Assembly (NCBI GenBank): GCA_030386875.1
Contig: CM059566.1
Span: 40,646,068 to 40,710,067, forward strand
Source of the DNA: Morinoia aosen
Taxonomy: Eukaryota > Arthropoda > Malacostraca > Amphipoda > Talitridae
Reading direction: 5' to 3'
DNA length: 64,000 nucleotides
Shown: positions 45,778-56,762 of the stretch, in pieces
Position numbering within the stretch: position 1 is the stretch's first letter
How the letters are laid out: each line of letters opens with the position of its first letter
Notes under the pieces: model-generated
Seen by the model: only the letters and a program-made list of their open reading frames with translations
Told to the model about the DNA's origin: nothing
The model's database searches: none
Position numbers and translations under genes: made by a program

Positions 45778-46505
45778 AAAAGAGGTTCATAGTCGTGCTG
45801 CTATAAGATATAAAGGAAGGCTCATAGTCGTGATGCTATAAGATTTAAAGGAAGGCTCATAGTCGTGCTGCTATAAGATATAAAGGGAGGCTCATAGTCG
45901 TGCTGCTATAAGATTCAAAGGAAGGCTCATAATCGTGCTGCTATAAGATTTAAAGGAAGGCTCATAGTCGTGATGCTATAAGATTTAAAGGAAGGCTCAT
46001 AGTCGTGCTGCTATAAGATTTAAAGGAAGGCTTATAGTCGTGCTGCTATAAGATTTCAAGGAAGGCTCATGGTCGTGCTGCTATAAGATTTGAAGGAAGG
46101 CTCATAGTCGTGCTGCTATAATATTTAAAGGAAGGCTCATAGTCGTGCTGCTATAAGATTCAAAGGAAGGCTCATAATCGTGATGCTATAAGATTTAAAG
46201 GAAGGCTCATAGTCGTGCTGCTATAAGATTTAAAGGAAGGCTCATAGTCGTGCTGCTATAAGATTCAAAGGAAGGCTCATAGTCGTGCTGCTATAAGATT
46301 TAAAGAAAGGCTCATAGTCGTGATGCTATAAGATTTAAAGGAAGGCTCATAGTCGTGCTTCTATAAGATTTAAAGGGAGGTTCATAGTTGTGCTGCTATA
46401 AGATGTAAAGGGAGGTTCATAGTTGTGCTGCTATAAGATTTAAAGGAAGGCTCATGGTCGTGCTTGTATACGATGCAAAAGAAGGCTTAAAATCGTGCTT
46501 CTTTT
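45778..46505. repeat. 35-bp minisatellite, about 21 copies
   Basis: Unit AAAGGAAGGCTCATAGTCGT then GCTGCTATAAGATTT. Low divergence in the middle, decay at both ends. Variants GTGATGC and GATTCAAAG recur in the same order at 45815-45975 and 46095-46330, showing block duplication. Confidence 0.96.
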
Positions 46506-47100
46506 ATTTGTTATGCGAGCTGACCTGAGAATATACCAGAAGTTTCAAGACTAAGTCAGTTAGTTTCGCCTGCAAGTCCATATGACATTAAACTAATATA
46601 TATCACGGAACTCCAGTCACTTGTCATTTCTACCACATGGGATGAAGTAATTTATCTTTTTTTCAAGGACTTATTTGAGTTTCCTATTTTCTTTCAGCAA
46701 CCAAAGTCACTTCTAATGGTGTACAATTGATTTCGTACAGTACTTCGGAAATTGTCTAACTCTTCAATCCCAACTCTCTAAACTCTAATTACTCTCAGAT
46801 CTGCGCTTTAGAGGTTCTTCCCCAGCTCATTAGTAATATTGCTAATTGTAAAATGAAATCAACTATTTTACAGAATATGCCTATGCCAAATCAGAATTGA
46901 AATCAAGAGTAGCAAAAAAATATCATCAGTAACAATTCTTGTCATATTTTTCAGCCCGTATTCAATACTTGTCCGAAATATCTGTGATTATTCCGTACAC
47001 TTTGCTCTCATTTAGAGAACTGGTGTAACTCTACACATGACTCACGATTTACTTGCGCAAGAATCCTGTCTGTATTTTCATCACTTGACCTTGATTACAG
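46506..47100. other. Unique AT-rich DNA
   Basis: No supported features. Confidence 0.5.
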
Positions 47101-47166
47101 TCGCTGGTGCACCGCTTAGTGCTTCGTGAAGCTCAAGATTCATTGTCGGTTCATCCATCACTATAA
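47101..47166 (+). CDS. Candidate short terminal exon, 21 codons
   Basis: An acceptor (ACTTGACCTTGATTACAG) ends at 47100. The phase-0 frame gives 21 codons (SLVHRLVLREAQDSLSVHP...) to a TAA at 47164-47166; the other two frames stop quickly. Local GC is raised. Short, so weak. Confidence 0.17.
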   Translation, partial: SLVHRLVLREAQDSLSVHPSL

Positions 47167-50156
47167 TGAGGTAGTCTGGCACTGGTTGCGTCTCACGTTT
47201 CTAATCTCCTCAAAGCAACAAAAACCGAGTCGTGCCTTCAAAAAAATGTGCCAACAAGGATTGATTTCTGCGTGTCTGGAATAAGGAGTTACGCGTCTTC
47301 TAAATGAGCAAACGTTAGTGGAGTTGTGGTTGCTCAGTGTCGACGTGAAAATATAAGCTGATGCTTTGGAATGGGGTGTATTCTTGGCGATTTTTTACGC
47401 GTTAGGAGATTAGTGAGAATGCTTTTCATGGTGTGTACGTTAGCTTCTTCTTACGAGAATGATCAGAAGCTGTCAAATAGATACAAAACTTGTAATCAAT
47501 TTTTGGGGAGCTGAAACTAATTAGTTAAATGAGACAAATGACCTATACAAGTAATATTTCAAAAGAAAAAAATTAAAATGAATGAAAATAAACGTGAAAC
47601 AAAACAAAAACATGAATTAAGGAAGAAAATGCAAAAATGAATCAATTGAAAATGTTTAATCATGTTTACGAGATAATCGTGGCGAACCACTGGTCACATA
47701 TTGATACACAGCCAAACAATCAATGGGAATCGTTGACCAACACTCTATGCATGTCGGCTGGCAGTCGCTGACCAACACAAGTAGCAAGTTGATGGGTAAT
47801 CATTAACATACACTGGACACAGGCAACCAATGAGCTGGAAAGACATCAAAGACAAGAAACTGGGCAGAAGAGCATTGACTGAAAAGCAGTAATTCCAAAC
47901 AATGAACACGACATGTTAGAGCAGCTGACAGAACACACTCCGTAGCGAGAGCGGACAACGAATTTGAAAAAAGAGCTTTCAACTTCGAAAAGAGATGATT
48001 GAGCGATGAATGGTAGCATGAATATGATTGAAATGTGCGATGAAAGCTCAATTGAATGCTTGTTTTGCAAATTGAAACCCAGCTTTGCTATATATATTGA
48101 TTAACTTGAATACCCACAAATGTGTTTCACTGATAGACCAGAATTCTTAATTATGGTACAGCGTCCACTTAATTATGTACTACCTTGGAGGCTGTAATAA
48201 TTACTAAATTGTCAAATTGTGTTTCTAACTGTCAATCTGTGTACTAAGAAAGCTAACTTTTATTCTGTAGAGTCCGTTGTTAAATTATTACTCTATACAC
48301 TCGTATACACGATTTAATGAGTTGATGAATAATTATCAATTTTTGCGTTGACGACACATATGGAGAATAACACCATTATGTGTTTCCAGAGCTATTACTG
48401 AATTAAACGCTCATGCACGTTCATATATGAAAACAATTTCATTTCGCTTTGGGGTACAAACTTCAGCTAGCAGGGAAAATTTACTGCTTAGTTCTTCGTT
48501 TCCAGATCTTGAAGACGAGATCTAGGGAGTGAATTTACGTGACACATTTTTATCACTGCATCGCAAAAGAGACAACCAGTAATGCAAGAGATAGAAAGAG
48601 GGAGCACGGCTAGAATGAGGGGCAGTTGACTGAAATTTTTTTTCAACTTGATAAATTATTCATGCATCATTTTTTATTAAATGGTGATTTATTTACCTCA
48701 CATATGATTTTGAGTGATCTGTAAACTCCCAAGTTCTTACATAAAAAATAACGCGGAACGATATTTCGTATTAAAAATTTACGTTAGAGAACAGAAGCAT
48801 TTAACTCAGTCCAGCGCTGGTGCAGTCCCTGTTGAATATGCAATAAATCATCGAAGTTAAAAACAGTTCATTTTTCATAATATAATTATTATAGTACGAA
48901 AAGCACAATGAGCTTTTATTTACGTCAAAATAACGGCACTGTATTCCGACCCCTAAAAACTTCAAAATTTCATGTCTGTCGGAGATACAAATGAACCGTG
49001 AAAGAGGAGTCAGAATTCCACATCATTTACAAGGTACACGCCTTCAACCTCAAATAAAAATTTTTTTGGTGTTCGAAAAGAACCAATTTAATAGAGAAAT
49101 AGCTGAAACTGACGGGACCTGACCGTAAAACAACATTGCTGAACACTGAATAAAATGGTTGTAGTAGAAAATATTTATTGCCTGTTCTTTAAAACTGTGC
49201 AAGTGTGTTCTGCTATTTCTCATCCCGTAAACTTTTGTGGTGCAATTGTTCTACTATTTATATTTTGTGATGGTTTGCTGTGTGTATGCTCAGTCAATCT
49301 TTTTCCTGGAAATTTACTGCAAAAATTTTCGGTTCCTTTTTCTTGAAAACTTTTCAGCAAGCATTTTCAGTTATTACCTTTCCCTGAAACGTTACAACGT
49401 GCAAATTCAGTGGCTTTTCACCATGAAATTTTGCAGCAACTGTTGCTAGTAGTTTCTTTTAGCTAAAAAATTTTCGTAAATCTGCTTAGGTAAAACCGTG
49501 AAACTTTTCAGCCAGTGCTTTCAGTTGTTTCTTCTTTGTATCGTTACAGTGATGGTCTCAGTGGCAAAAATGTCATATTATGCATGATTACACCTATCTG
49601 AAAATGTGCATTGATTGTCAATAATATTGTGCGATTGCATATTGTGCTTGAAGTTATTCGATTTTTGATCCCGCAGAACCTTTTCATGGTGTAACTTGCG
49701 TTCTTTATTTTAGATAGAAACTAATATTCTGTCATTATTATGCAACATTGGATTTATGAATCCACCATTCGAACCTTTATCGAAAGAGAGCAAAACAGAT
49801 TCTTGTTAATAAGACGCTTTTGTTGAGCAATTCAAATTTTGCGCACTCTTTAAAAAAATTCGTATTTGAGTCGAAAAAAATGTTCCAAATTGTTCGATTC
49901 AACATTCCTTACATATGTAGTATCTCAGCTGAAGAAGTTGAGTTCGATTAGGTAAAAACCAAATGGAGGATCAAGAAAGTAAGCTCGAATGCGGCTCTTA
50001 AGTCCTTTGACGACTTTTCAAATTTTGTAACCTAATATCCCGGCATTTCAACTCAACTGTAAGAACATGAGAACAGGAAGCAAAACCTCCTGAGGTGTAA
50101 TCCTTGCGATCTTCACTTTTTGCGACGCAAACTCACCATCACGAATGATGTCCTGA
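47167..50156. other. Unique AT-rich DNA with weak repeats
   Basis: 47690-47830 repeats a TCGTTGACCAACAC/TCGCTGACCAACAC word. 49280-49540 has a loose 45-50 bp repetition of GAAACTTTTCAGC and TTTTCAGTTGTTTC words. 47830-48060 has short charged plus-strand frames (one ATG frame of 19 codons at 47830) and cysteine-containing minus frames; none can be supported. Confidence 0.45.
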
Positions 50157-50465
50157 ATGTCATTTTACACGAAAGTTTTCTCACCTAAAATGCGCTTCAG
50201 TAGAAGCACTTCAGTAGTCGCTTCAGTAGAAGCGCCAAATGATAGACTAGAACGCACAGGCACAGCCCACTTTGGCAAAGCATTTCATGGTTTTTCTAGC
50301 GAGCAATTCCCAACATTTCTAAGCTCCCAGCGCCACATTAACACGCCCCTCAGTGCAGTAGAGATACCAAATTCGGCACATCCGGCACAGCACTTCCCTC
50401 GACATCCGATGTCGACAAACTTCGGTCACACACCAGCGAAATTTCAAATAGTGTTCTCTCAATAG
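50157..50465 (+). CDS. Hypothetical open frame, 102 aa
   Basis: ATG at 50157 and 102 codons to a TAG at 50463-50465, in a locally GC-richer stretch. The product is basic and rich in Ser, Phe and Pro in its second half (for example HPAQHFPRHPMSTNFGH), with no recognised domain, signal peptide or membrane helix. A short ACTTCAGTAGTCGCTTCAGT direct repetition lies in its first part. A second protein-like frame follows at 50506-50868 in another register, so together they may be two exons or a frameshifted gene; no good donor was found between them. Confidence 0.3.
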   Translation: MSFYTKVFSPKMRFSRSTSVVASVEAPNDRLERTGTAHFGKAFHGFSSEQFPTFLSSQRHINTPLSAVEIPNSAHPAQHFPRHPMSTNFGHTPAKFQIVFSQ

Positions 50466-50505
50466 CACTTCCATTTCCGGAGCTCCAGTTGCATATCCGA
50501 ACTGA

Positions 50506-50868
50506 ACAAATTTTCTGTCAATATGCAAAGAAAATTTTACCCACGGGGAAGAACGGAAGGGCTGTTGCGGTTTGAGTCGTAAAATTTGTCAGCGAAGCAT
50601 TTTTACGGAAGCATCGAGATGGAGCTTCAAATATCTTCGAAGACCTGAAACTCAAAGTTCGCGGCGCAGGACACAGAAGGAGGCAGACTCCATCATGGAA
50701 CAATTTCAATATCATCAAAAAGTTTACCGACTGCAATTAAAATACAGCCCTGTGCGTTCCATGCACGGGAGTAGGAGAAGAAAAAAACGTTTCCAAGACT
50801 TTTTGCCTTCCGAATTCTGCCAGAAAAATAAATACGAGTTCTTCAATATTGTTGACGCCCAAACTTAG
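50506..50868 (+). CDS. Candidate coding segment, 120 codons, basic product
   Basis: Open from just after a TGA at 50503 to a TAG at 50866-50868 with no ATG until residue 64, so it would have to be an exon. The product is strongly basic with clusters such as SSRRRTQK and GSRRRKKRFQDF, compatible with a nuclear or nucleic-acid-binding protein, but no motif is recognised. 120 codons without a stop is somewhat more than expected by chance. An acceptor near 50532 (ATATGCAAAG) is weak. Confidence 0.3.
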   Translation, partial: TNFLSICKENFTHGEERKGCCGLSRKICQRSIFTEASRWSFKYLRRPETQSSRRRTQKEADSIMEQFQYHQKVYRLQLKYSPVRSMHGSRRRKKRFQDFLPSEFCQKNKYEFFNIVDAQT

Positions 50869-51172
50869 TATGCATGGACCAAAAAATGCTCAAAATTAAG
50901 ATCCAATCGGTTAATATCAGAGGAGCTCAAACGAACCTATAAAATGCGAAAATTTATATTATTTCAAACTATAACCAACTGAAATGTTCCCAATATACTA
51001 CCTTTACCCAACCAAAGACCGTCTCCCTTCACAATGTTTAGAGGCCATCATTTATTATTCAAGCAGCATTCTCTTCTGTTTTCAAGGAAACGTAAATATA
51101 AGACCCCATTACATTTGAACGTGTTTTCTTTTACAACAAATAAAGAGGGCCATTATTTTCCGAGACTTCCAG

Positions 51173-51219
51173 CCCCTAGGAGAGCAAACAATCGGAGGCG
51201 AAGAGATGCTATCTTCAAG
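51173..51219 (+). CDS. Candidate internal exon, 47 nt
   Basis: An acceptor (TTTTCCGAGACTTCCAG ending at 51172) and a donor (TTCAAG|GTAACG at 51219/51220) bracket 47 bases that read, with two leading bases, PRRANNRRRRDAIFK: five of 15 residues are Arg in the first ten. It lies in the same plus-strand region as the basic frame at 50506-50868. Alternatively it is part of an unspliced 92-codon ATG frame at 51034-51312. Confidence 0.27.
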
Positions 51220-51478
51220 GTAACGCAATATACTTGCTCAAGGGAAAACTCTGTTGTAGCTCCTAAAACAGTATATTTTGCTTATTCCAAGAACAAGAAG
51301 AATTTCAAGTGAGCTTCTCTTCATTCCGACAAATTGTCAGTATGTACGATTCCGATGTGCAGTATTGATCGGTCTCTACCCATATTGTTCTTCAGTTTGC
51401 AGAGTAAGCTAGCGAGTCTGCAAGTTTTTTTACTTTATTTTTTCATTGTTCAAAAGAGTGCACGCTTATCAAAAGTAG

Positions 51479-51576
51479 GTGGATGGAATTTTTCCTCCTG
51501 CTCTGACCAACGTGAATGTTGGACTAGAGAGCATGTTTCAAATTGTAGCATAGATGAGGAGCCGTTGTTTAAGTAA
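51479..51576 (+). CDS. Candidate terminal exon with spaced cysteines, 31 codons
   Basis: After an acceptor-like TTATCAAAAGTAG (ending at 51478) the phase-1 frame gives 31 codons to a TAA at 51574-51576, with cysteines spaced C-x5-C-x8-C (core CSDQRECWTREHVSNC). The same frame is open upstream through a T-rich, hydrophobic stretch from 51334. Cysteine spacing suggests a small extracellular module, but no family fits. Confidence 0.24.
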
Positions 51577-51904
51577 CTACTCGAATACTGCACTCCTTGA
51601 GCTTAGGTCTTCATAACGCAATAAGAGTCATGCAGATCACTTCAATTTCTGAGCATATTCTTTCCAAATGAGGGCAAAATGTCATTTGGCGTGATGCTAC
51701 AGAGCGAAGAAAGATCAAAGGAAAATTTCTCGCTTCTCGCAGCGTTGTTTTGTTCAATATTGAAGCGCGCACTTTGTGTTGCGTCTCTCGTTAATCTGCT
51801 GAAAGCAATACTCCTGCAACATTGCTGAGAAGATACTGCAATAACGCTCACTCCCATATGAGACTCGTTTTACTACACGTAAAGGAGAAGCTGTTCTTTT
51901 CAAC

Positions 51905-52510
51905 AACGTAGGTTCACCTGAGCAGTTGAGTATACGATTGGAATAAAGTTCGTTCACCTGTACTATAAAGTAGGTCCACCATGGAGTACGTTCACCTGTA
52001 CTATAAAGTACGTTCACCTGTACTTTGTAGTAGGTTCACCATGGAGTACGTTCACCTGTACTATAAAGTACGTTCACCTGTACTTTGTAGTAGGTTCACC
52101 ATGGAGTACGTTCACCTGTACTATAAAGTACGTTCACCTGTACTTTGTAGTAGGTTCACCATGGAGTACGTTCACCTGTACTATAAAGTACGTTCACCTG
52201 TACTATAAAGTAGGTCCACCATGGAGTACGTTCACCTTTACTATAAAGTACGTTCACCTGTACTTTGTAGTAGGTTCACCATGGAGTACGTTCACCTGTA
52301 CTATAAAGTTCGTTCACCTGTACTATAAAGTAGGTCCACCATGGAGTACGTTCACCTGTACTATAAAGTACGTTCACCTGTACTTTGTAGTAGGTTCACC
52401 ATGGAGTACGTTTACCTGTACTATAAAGTACGTTCACCTGTACTTTGTAGTAGGTTCACCATGGAGTACGTTCACCTGTACTATAAACTAGGTTCACCAT
52501 GGAGTAGATT
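51905..52510. repeat. 60-bp minisatellite, about 10 copies
   Basis: Each 60-bp unit is three related sub-units: GTACGTTCACCTGTACTATA with AA, GTACGTTCACCTGTACTTTG with TA, and GTAGGTTCACCATGGA. Exact 60-bp register over most of the array, with a few TTTGTA-to-TATAAA switches. Each unit has CACCATGG, a near-perfect start-codon context, opening a frame of period MEYVHLYYKVRSPVLCSRFT (20 codons). Isolated degraded sub-units continue to about 52,690. Confidence 0.97.
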
Positions 52511-52856
52511 CACGGATCCACATATACAACGTTTTAGCTTTACCGGATTGTAAGTAATACGAGGGTTTGCCAGATCGCATGGAGTAGAATCGTATTCATA
52601 CGAAGAAGGTTAACTAGCTCACATGTATTGTATAAGGATGGTTAAACTTTTATGTATGAAGTAGGTTTACCAGTCTTATAGAACCGGTTCATGTGTTCGC
52701 ATAGACTAGGATTATATATTTGGGAAATTGTGTTTCGTGCGCTTTGTTACGTACATGTACTAGCATTGCTTACTTGAAACATGATACTTAGACTTTAATT
52801 CTGTTATTCAGAAACATGGAGTACTACGAGAAAGTAAATGGTGTGCTTGCCTACCC

Positions 52857-52959
52857 AGTCAAACTATTTTCGTCGGAGCATGCATGTTTTTCGCCGCTTA
52901 AGCTATTTAATTACTTGGGTGGCGAAAAACATGCGTGCAGGCGGTGAAAAAGTTAGACT
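52857..52959. mobile_element. Palindromic element, copy 3
   Basis: 103 bp, starting AGTCAAACTATTTTCGTCGG, continuing AGCATGCATGTTTTTCGCCG, mirrored by GGTGGCGAAAAACATGCGTG and ending AAAAAGTTAGACT. Slightly more diverged arms than copy 2. Confidence 0.87.
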
Positions 52960-53787
52960 ATGTATTAGTCAATTAAACGTTAATATGAAGCCGATTAAGT
53001 AATGCATTGAAAAACCCGAGATGTTTTATACTTCACTGATATATGTATATCAATCTGAGTTGCATTCTATTTTCTAAATTACTTAACATCATATTTGGCT
53101 TCTCAATAAGGAGTACCCGTAGAGTATGAGCACAAACGCATAAAAAACACAAGGGCGTCACAGAGTCACAAGAGATCACATGATAATGTGGGAGTGACAT
53201 TTCCAAGTCCTTGACTGAGCTTACACCATCACAAAAAATTTCCGCGAGGGAAAATTAGAATGGTAGCAAAATTGCTGAAAGATGTAGGTCGTCTAAACGA
53301 TAAATAGCGGATGATATGGATCGTTAGACTCGTAAATATTTACATCAACAGTATCACATATTCTACGATGGTGAATACATTGTTAGTGCACCGTTCTGAG
53401 TGATGAGGGAGGTTAACCATAAATATTTTCTCGTTGCTGATAGAAGCTATTTTTATGTATGGTCTGATAATTAATGCGGGAAGAGGTTTTTAATTACCTT
53501 ATTGGTTAATGATTGTTTGAAATTGAGTAAAATTCAATAACAAAATATGATGAATTTGCTAACAATAAATTTTTATTATTTGTTACTAAAATTTTTTGGT
53601 TTGATTTGAACATCATAATAATAATTAAGAAAACAAGCCACGACAGTATTTTGTCTGATATTTATTTTGGTCAGCGAATTAATGATGACTGAGAGAAGAA
53701 AAGTAAAGTAACCTAAAGTATTGTAACATCAATACTCTATGAATATCTGGATATAAGTAAAAGTTTTGCTTTTTGCAAAGTCTTACG
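52960..53787. other. Unique AT-rich DNA
   Basis: No supported features. Confidence 0.5.
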
Positions 53788-53996
53788 ATGAATAAAAGAA
53801 CAAAGAAAATCGCTTTAATAGAAATCATATTTCTTTAAAAACAAATTTCAATAATATAAATGAACGTTTCGACCAATTTTTTTGGTCATTTTCAACAATC
53901 TGAAAAAATACAAAAACGCCGAGTTATAACTAGTTCAAAATACATTTGAAGAAATATGATTTCTATTGAAGTGATTTTCTTTGCTCTTTTATTCAT
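53788..53996. mobile_element. Inverted-repeat element, 209 bp
   Basis: Arms 53788-53836 and 53949-53996 are reverse complements with about 3-4 differences over 48 bp (outer end ATGAATAAAAGAACAAAG). The 112-bp centre contains GAACGTTTC followed by a GACCAA-TTTTT-TTGGTC hairpin (53862-53887). Long arms and short interior fit a MITE, or an inverted duplication of a retroelement tail, since the GTTTC-plus-hairpin motif recurs at the retroelement 3' end at 57.8 kb. No target duplication is evident. Confidence 0.7.
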
Positions 53997-54436
53997 TTAT
54001 GAATATCCTAGCCCCTTTATGGACCAGATGTGGGAGCCAGATAGCAACGTTGTTCATTGGCGTGTGTCTACTGAACATAAGTCACCAACTTTAAGGTATG
54101 TCATTACTTCTGAATCGCGTGGCTCATAACTGCATAAATATCTGCTAGTTAGTTACAGCACTCACATTCAATGAGTAGAATCCTGAATAGCAACGGTCAT
54201 TTTGTATCTACATATACGAGCTGTAGCTTAGTGAGCTAAAATATAGAGAATAAATAATTGTATAGCAACGCTTAAAAAATATTTTCTCGAGATGAGCGAA
54301 GACCAGCCCACTTTAACACGCACGTAGAGATGACTCTTTCCGCAGCGAAGATAATGATTGTTTTTTTATTGAGTTTCCAGATCACACCCTCTTCTTTGCC
54401 GTTTTTTTTCACAGTCCGGAAAATTATTGCGTCTCA
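53997..54436. other. Unique DNA
   Basis: No supported features. Confidence 0.5.
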
Positions 54437-54786
54437 ATGAGCAGCATTGATTATCATTATCTTTTTATGTATAAACCAGATCATCATTGTCTATCAATAT
54501 GCAGTCTATATTATCATCGTCTTTTTATCCACAGTCCAAATCATCATTGTCTCAGTGTACAGTCTGCAAAATCATTGTATAGCCTTGAACATCGTTACAT
54601 CTCTGAATACATTCCACATCATTTTTTTATGCATGATCCAAATCCTCATTATTTTTATGTGTACCATCCAGTTCATCATTGTTTGGCTAATTATAGTTCG
54701 CATCATGAATGTCTTTTTCTGCAAAGTTCAAATCACCATCAAATAATGTTAACGTCTCTCCATGTAGAGTCGAGACCATCATTGTG
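54437..54786. repeat. Degenerate roughly 40-bp repeat, His/Tyr-rich if translated
   Basis: Loose repetition of AATCATCATTGTC, CTTTTTATG and CAGTCCAAATCATC words. A plus-strand ATG frame of 137 codons (54437-54850) spans it with recurring HHCLS and PNHH motifs. Strong decay between copies with the frame kept open is mildly suggestive of coding, but A/T-poor stop content explains it as well. Confidence 0.6.
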
Positions 54787-55165
54787 TCTCAAAGTGCAGC
54801 CCAAGCCAGATAAAATATGTTTCTCAGTTTTTCTCTATGAACAATCCTGACTCCTGAACACCATCGTCTCAAAGTACAGCCCAGATCTCTATTATCTCTT
54901 TATGTCCAGACCTTCATTGGTTCTCAAAGTACAGCCCAGCCAAGATAAAATAGGTTTCTTTATTTCTCTATAAACAGTCCAAACTCCTGAGCACCATTAT
55001 GTCTTAAAGTACAGCTCAGATCTCTATTGTCACTTTATGTCCAGACCTTCATGGTTTCTCAAAGAACAGCCCAGCTAAAATAAAATATGTTTCTCTATTC
55101 CTCTATGAACAGTCCTGACTCCTGAACACCATTGTGTCTTAAAGTACAGTCCAGAGCTCTATTGT
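54787..55165. repeat. Tandem repeat, three copies of about 135 bp
   Basis: Copies from about 54787, 54921 and 55058, each with TCTCAAAGTACAGCCCAG, AAAATA-GTTTCT, CTCCTGA-CACCAT and TATGTCCAGACCTTCAT blocks. The third copy is cut short where the next candidate exon begins. Confidence 0.88.
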
Positions 55166-55199
55166 AAACCCATTCATAAACAGTCTTCTCTATGAACAG

Positions 55200-55405
55200 T
55201 GCGGGTCATCATTCCGATGGCTTGGATGATGAGCGAACGTCAGGGAATTTGGATTTGGCGAGCGGCTGACGTAGCTTATCAGTCGTGTCCGGCAGCGACG
55301 TCGCGTGTTGTACACTCAGGGTTGCTGGCTCGGGACGCGCCAGAATTCGTAGTGTTGTCGTGTGATGAATTTAGAAGCATGTTGTCCGCACGACATGAGA
55401 AGTAA
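55200..55405 (+). CDS. Candidate terminal exon, 67 codons
   Basis: An acceptor (CAGTCTTCTCTATGAACAG) ends at 55199. The phase-1 frame runs 67 codons to a TAA at 55403-55405, in a block near 50% GC amid AT-rich DNA. The product mixes a Trp/Met-rich start (MAWMMSERQGIWIWRAADV) with an acidic/hydrophobic end (DAPEFVVLSCDEF). The combination of length, GC rise and acceptor makes it one of the two best terminal-exon candidates. No family recognised. Confidence 0.38.
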
Positions 55406-55444
55406 TGATCTTGACTCGAGAATGATTTTGTGGAGTTATGGATT

Positions 55445-55560
55445 TCAATTTTACAGCATAGTGCACTGAAATCAAACTGATTATCAAAAGTGAATGTTAT
55501 TCTTTTTTTCAACTTTACAGCGTAGTGCACTAAAATCTAATTGATTATTGAGAGTGACTT
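55445..55560. repeat. Two-copy tandem repeat of about 60 bp
   Basis: 55445-55500 and 55507-55560 share TTTACAGC-TAGTGCACT-AAATC and TGATTAT blocks. Confidence 0.8.
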
Positions 55561-56062
55561 TCAGGAGGCTTTCAGGTGATTTCTATTTCACGGTTGTCTT
55601 AATGTTTGGTGAATAGATGATTGTTGGAAAGCCTTTTTCTATTGAATAATTAAATTTGCTGTCATAGTTATACTTACTCCAGTGCAGTTACCATGCATTT
55701 TGTAACTAGTGGTACCGTTGCAATCGTTTTTCGCATTCCCAGTTTTTTTTCAAAAAGAGAACTGGTATTACTAGGAATGAACGGGATGATAATGAACTCA
55801 GATACAAATGTAAAATGATAACTATCACAAAAAAGTGAAAAAAATTTCTTCCATACAAATTCAATTAAACTTATAACTAGTGATATTCCAGATCACACGT
55901 CCTCAACACCAGTAAACTTGATAGAGGAAACAGTGAAGATTCTACTGCACTTTTAAGAAAACTTTCTGCGAAAAAAGTGCTTTCACCAGCTTCTATGATA
56001 TGTTTCACTTAAAATAACGTTTTTCCTAATCTAAATATATTCGTCCAATTGGACTCTGATTC

Positions 56063-56118
<56 letters not shown>

Positions 56119-56762
56119 GCATTTGAAAAATAGCGAAAGAGATGCTCTCTTCTACGCACTGGGTTTCTAGAGGCTTAGAATTCAGTAAGCTCACAAGCCA
56201 TAATGTACTCTGAGAACTTCTGCCAGAGTAGGCTATAAAGTACCCTGACTGAAGTCACTACCTCGAGAGGCCATGTTGCATCAAGCATGATTAAAGCAAA
56301 CTATAAAAATATACTTCAAGGTTTATTCCTGCGCAGCTGACTGTAGACGAATAGAAATCGCTTTTTTCTCTGTAGGAAAAAAGATTTCAGGAATGATTGT
56401 TTTATTCTTCGCGGTAAAATTTTACTAAAGAAGCTGAAAATCTAATCGAAAAATATCTACTTTTGGGTATTAAAATGCATTTATCAGCAGACTTTAAAAA
56501 CTACTTCAACAACGTAACTATTTACTATTGCGAATCCTATAAACTACACATTCTTTCCAATAATAACGATTTTCTCATCAACCAAAACCAGTGTAGGAAT
56601 ATGTTTTCCCATTAAAATACCTCCGTTGCAAAAGCACTGGCACATAGAACAACTTACACAGAGCGACACAGTTATTCTCAAAGGGTAAAATTTTCACATA
56701 CGGATTTGCATATTTCGTTAAAACAGTTCATTCAAAAACCTCTTCAGAAAAACCATTTGATC
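55561..56762. other. Unique AT-rich DNA with a TAA microsatellite
   Basis: Contains the microsatellite at 56063-56118; otherwise nothing supported. Confidence 0.5.
56063..56118. repeat. (TAA)n microsatellite, about 18 copies
   Basis: Uninterrupted trinucleotide run; a minus-strand frame across it reads as poly-Leu and is an artefact. Confidence 0.98.
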
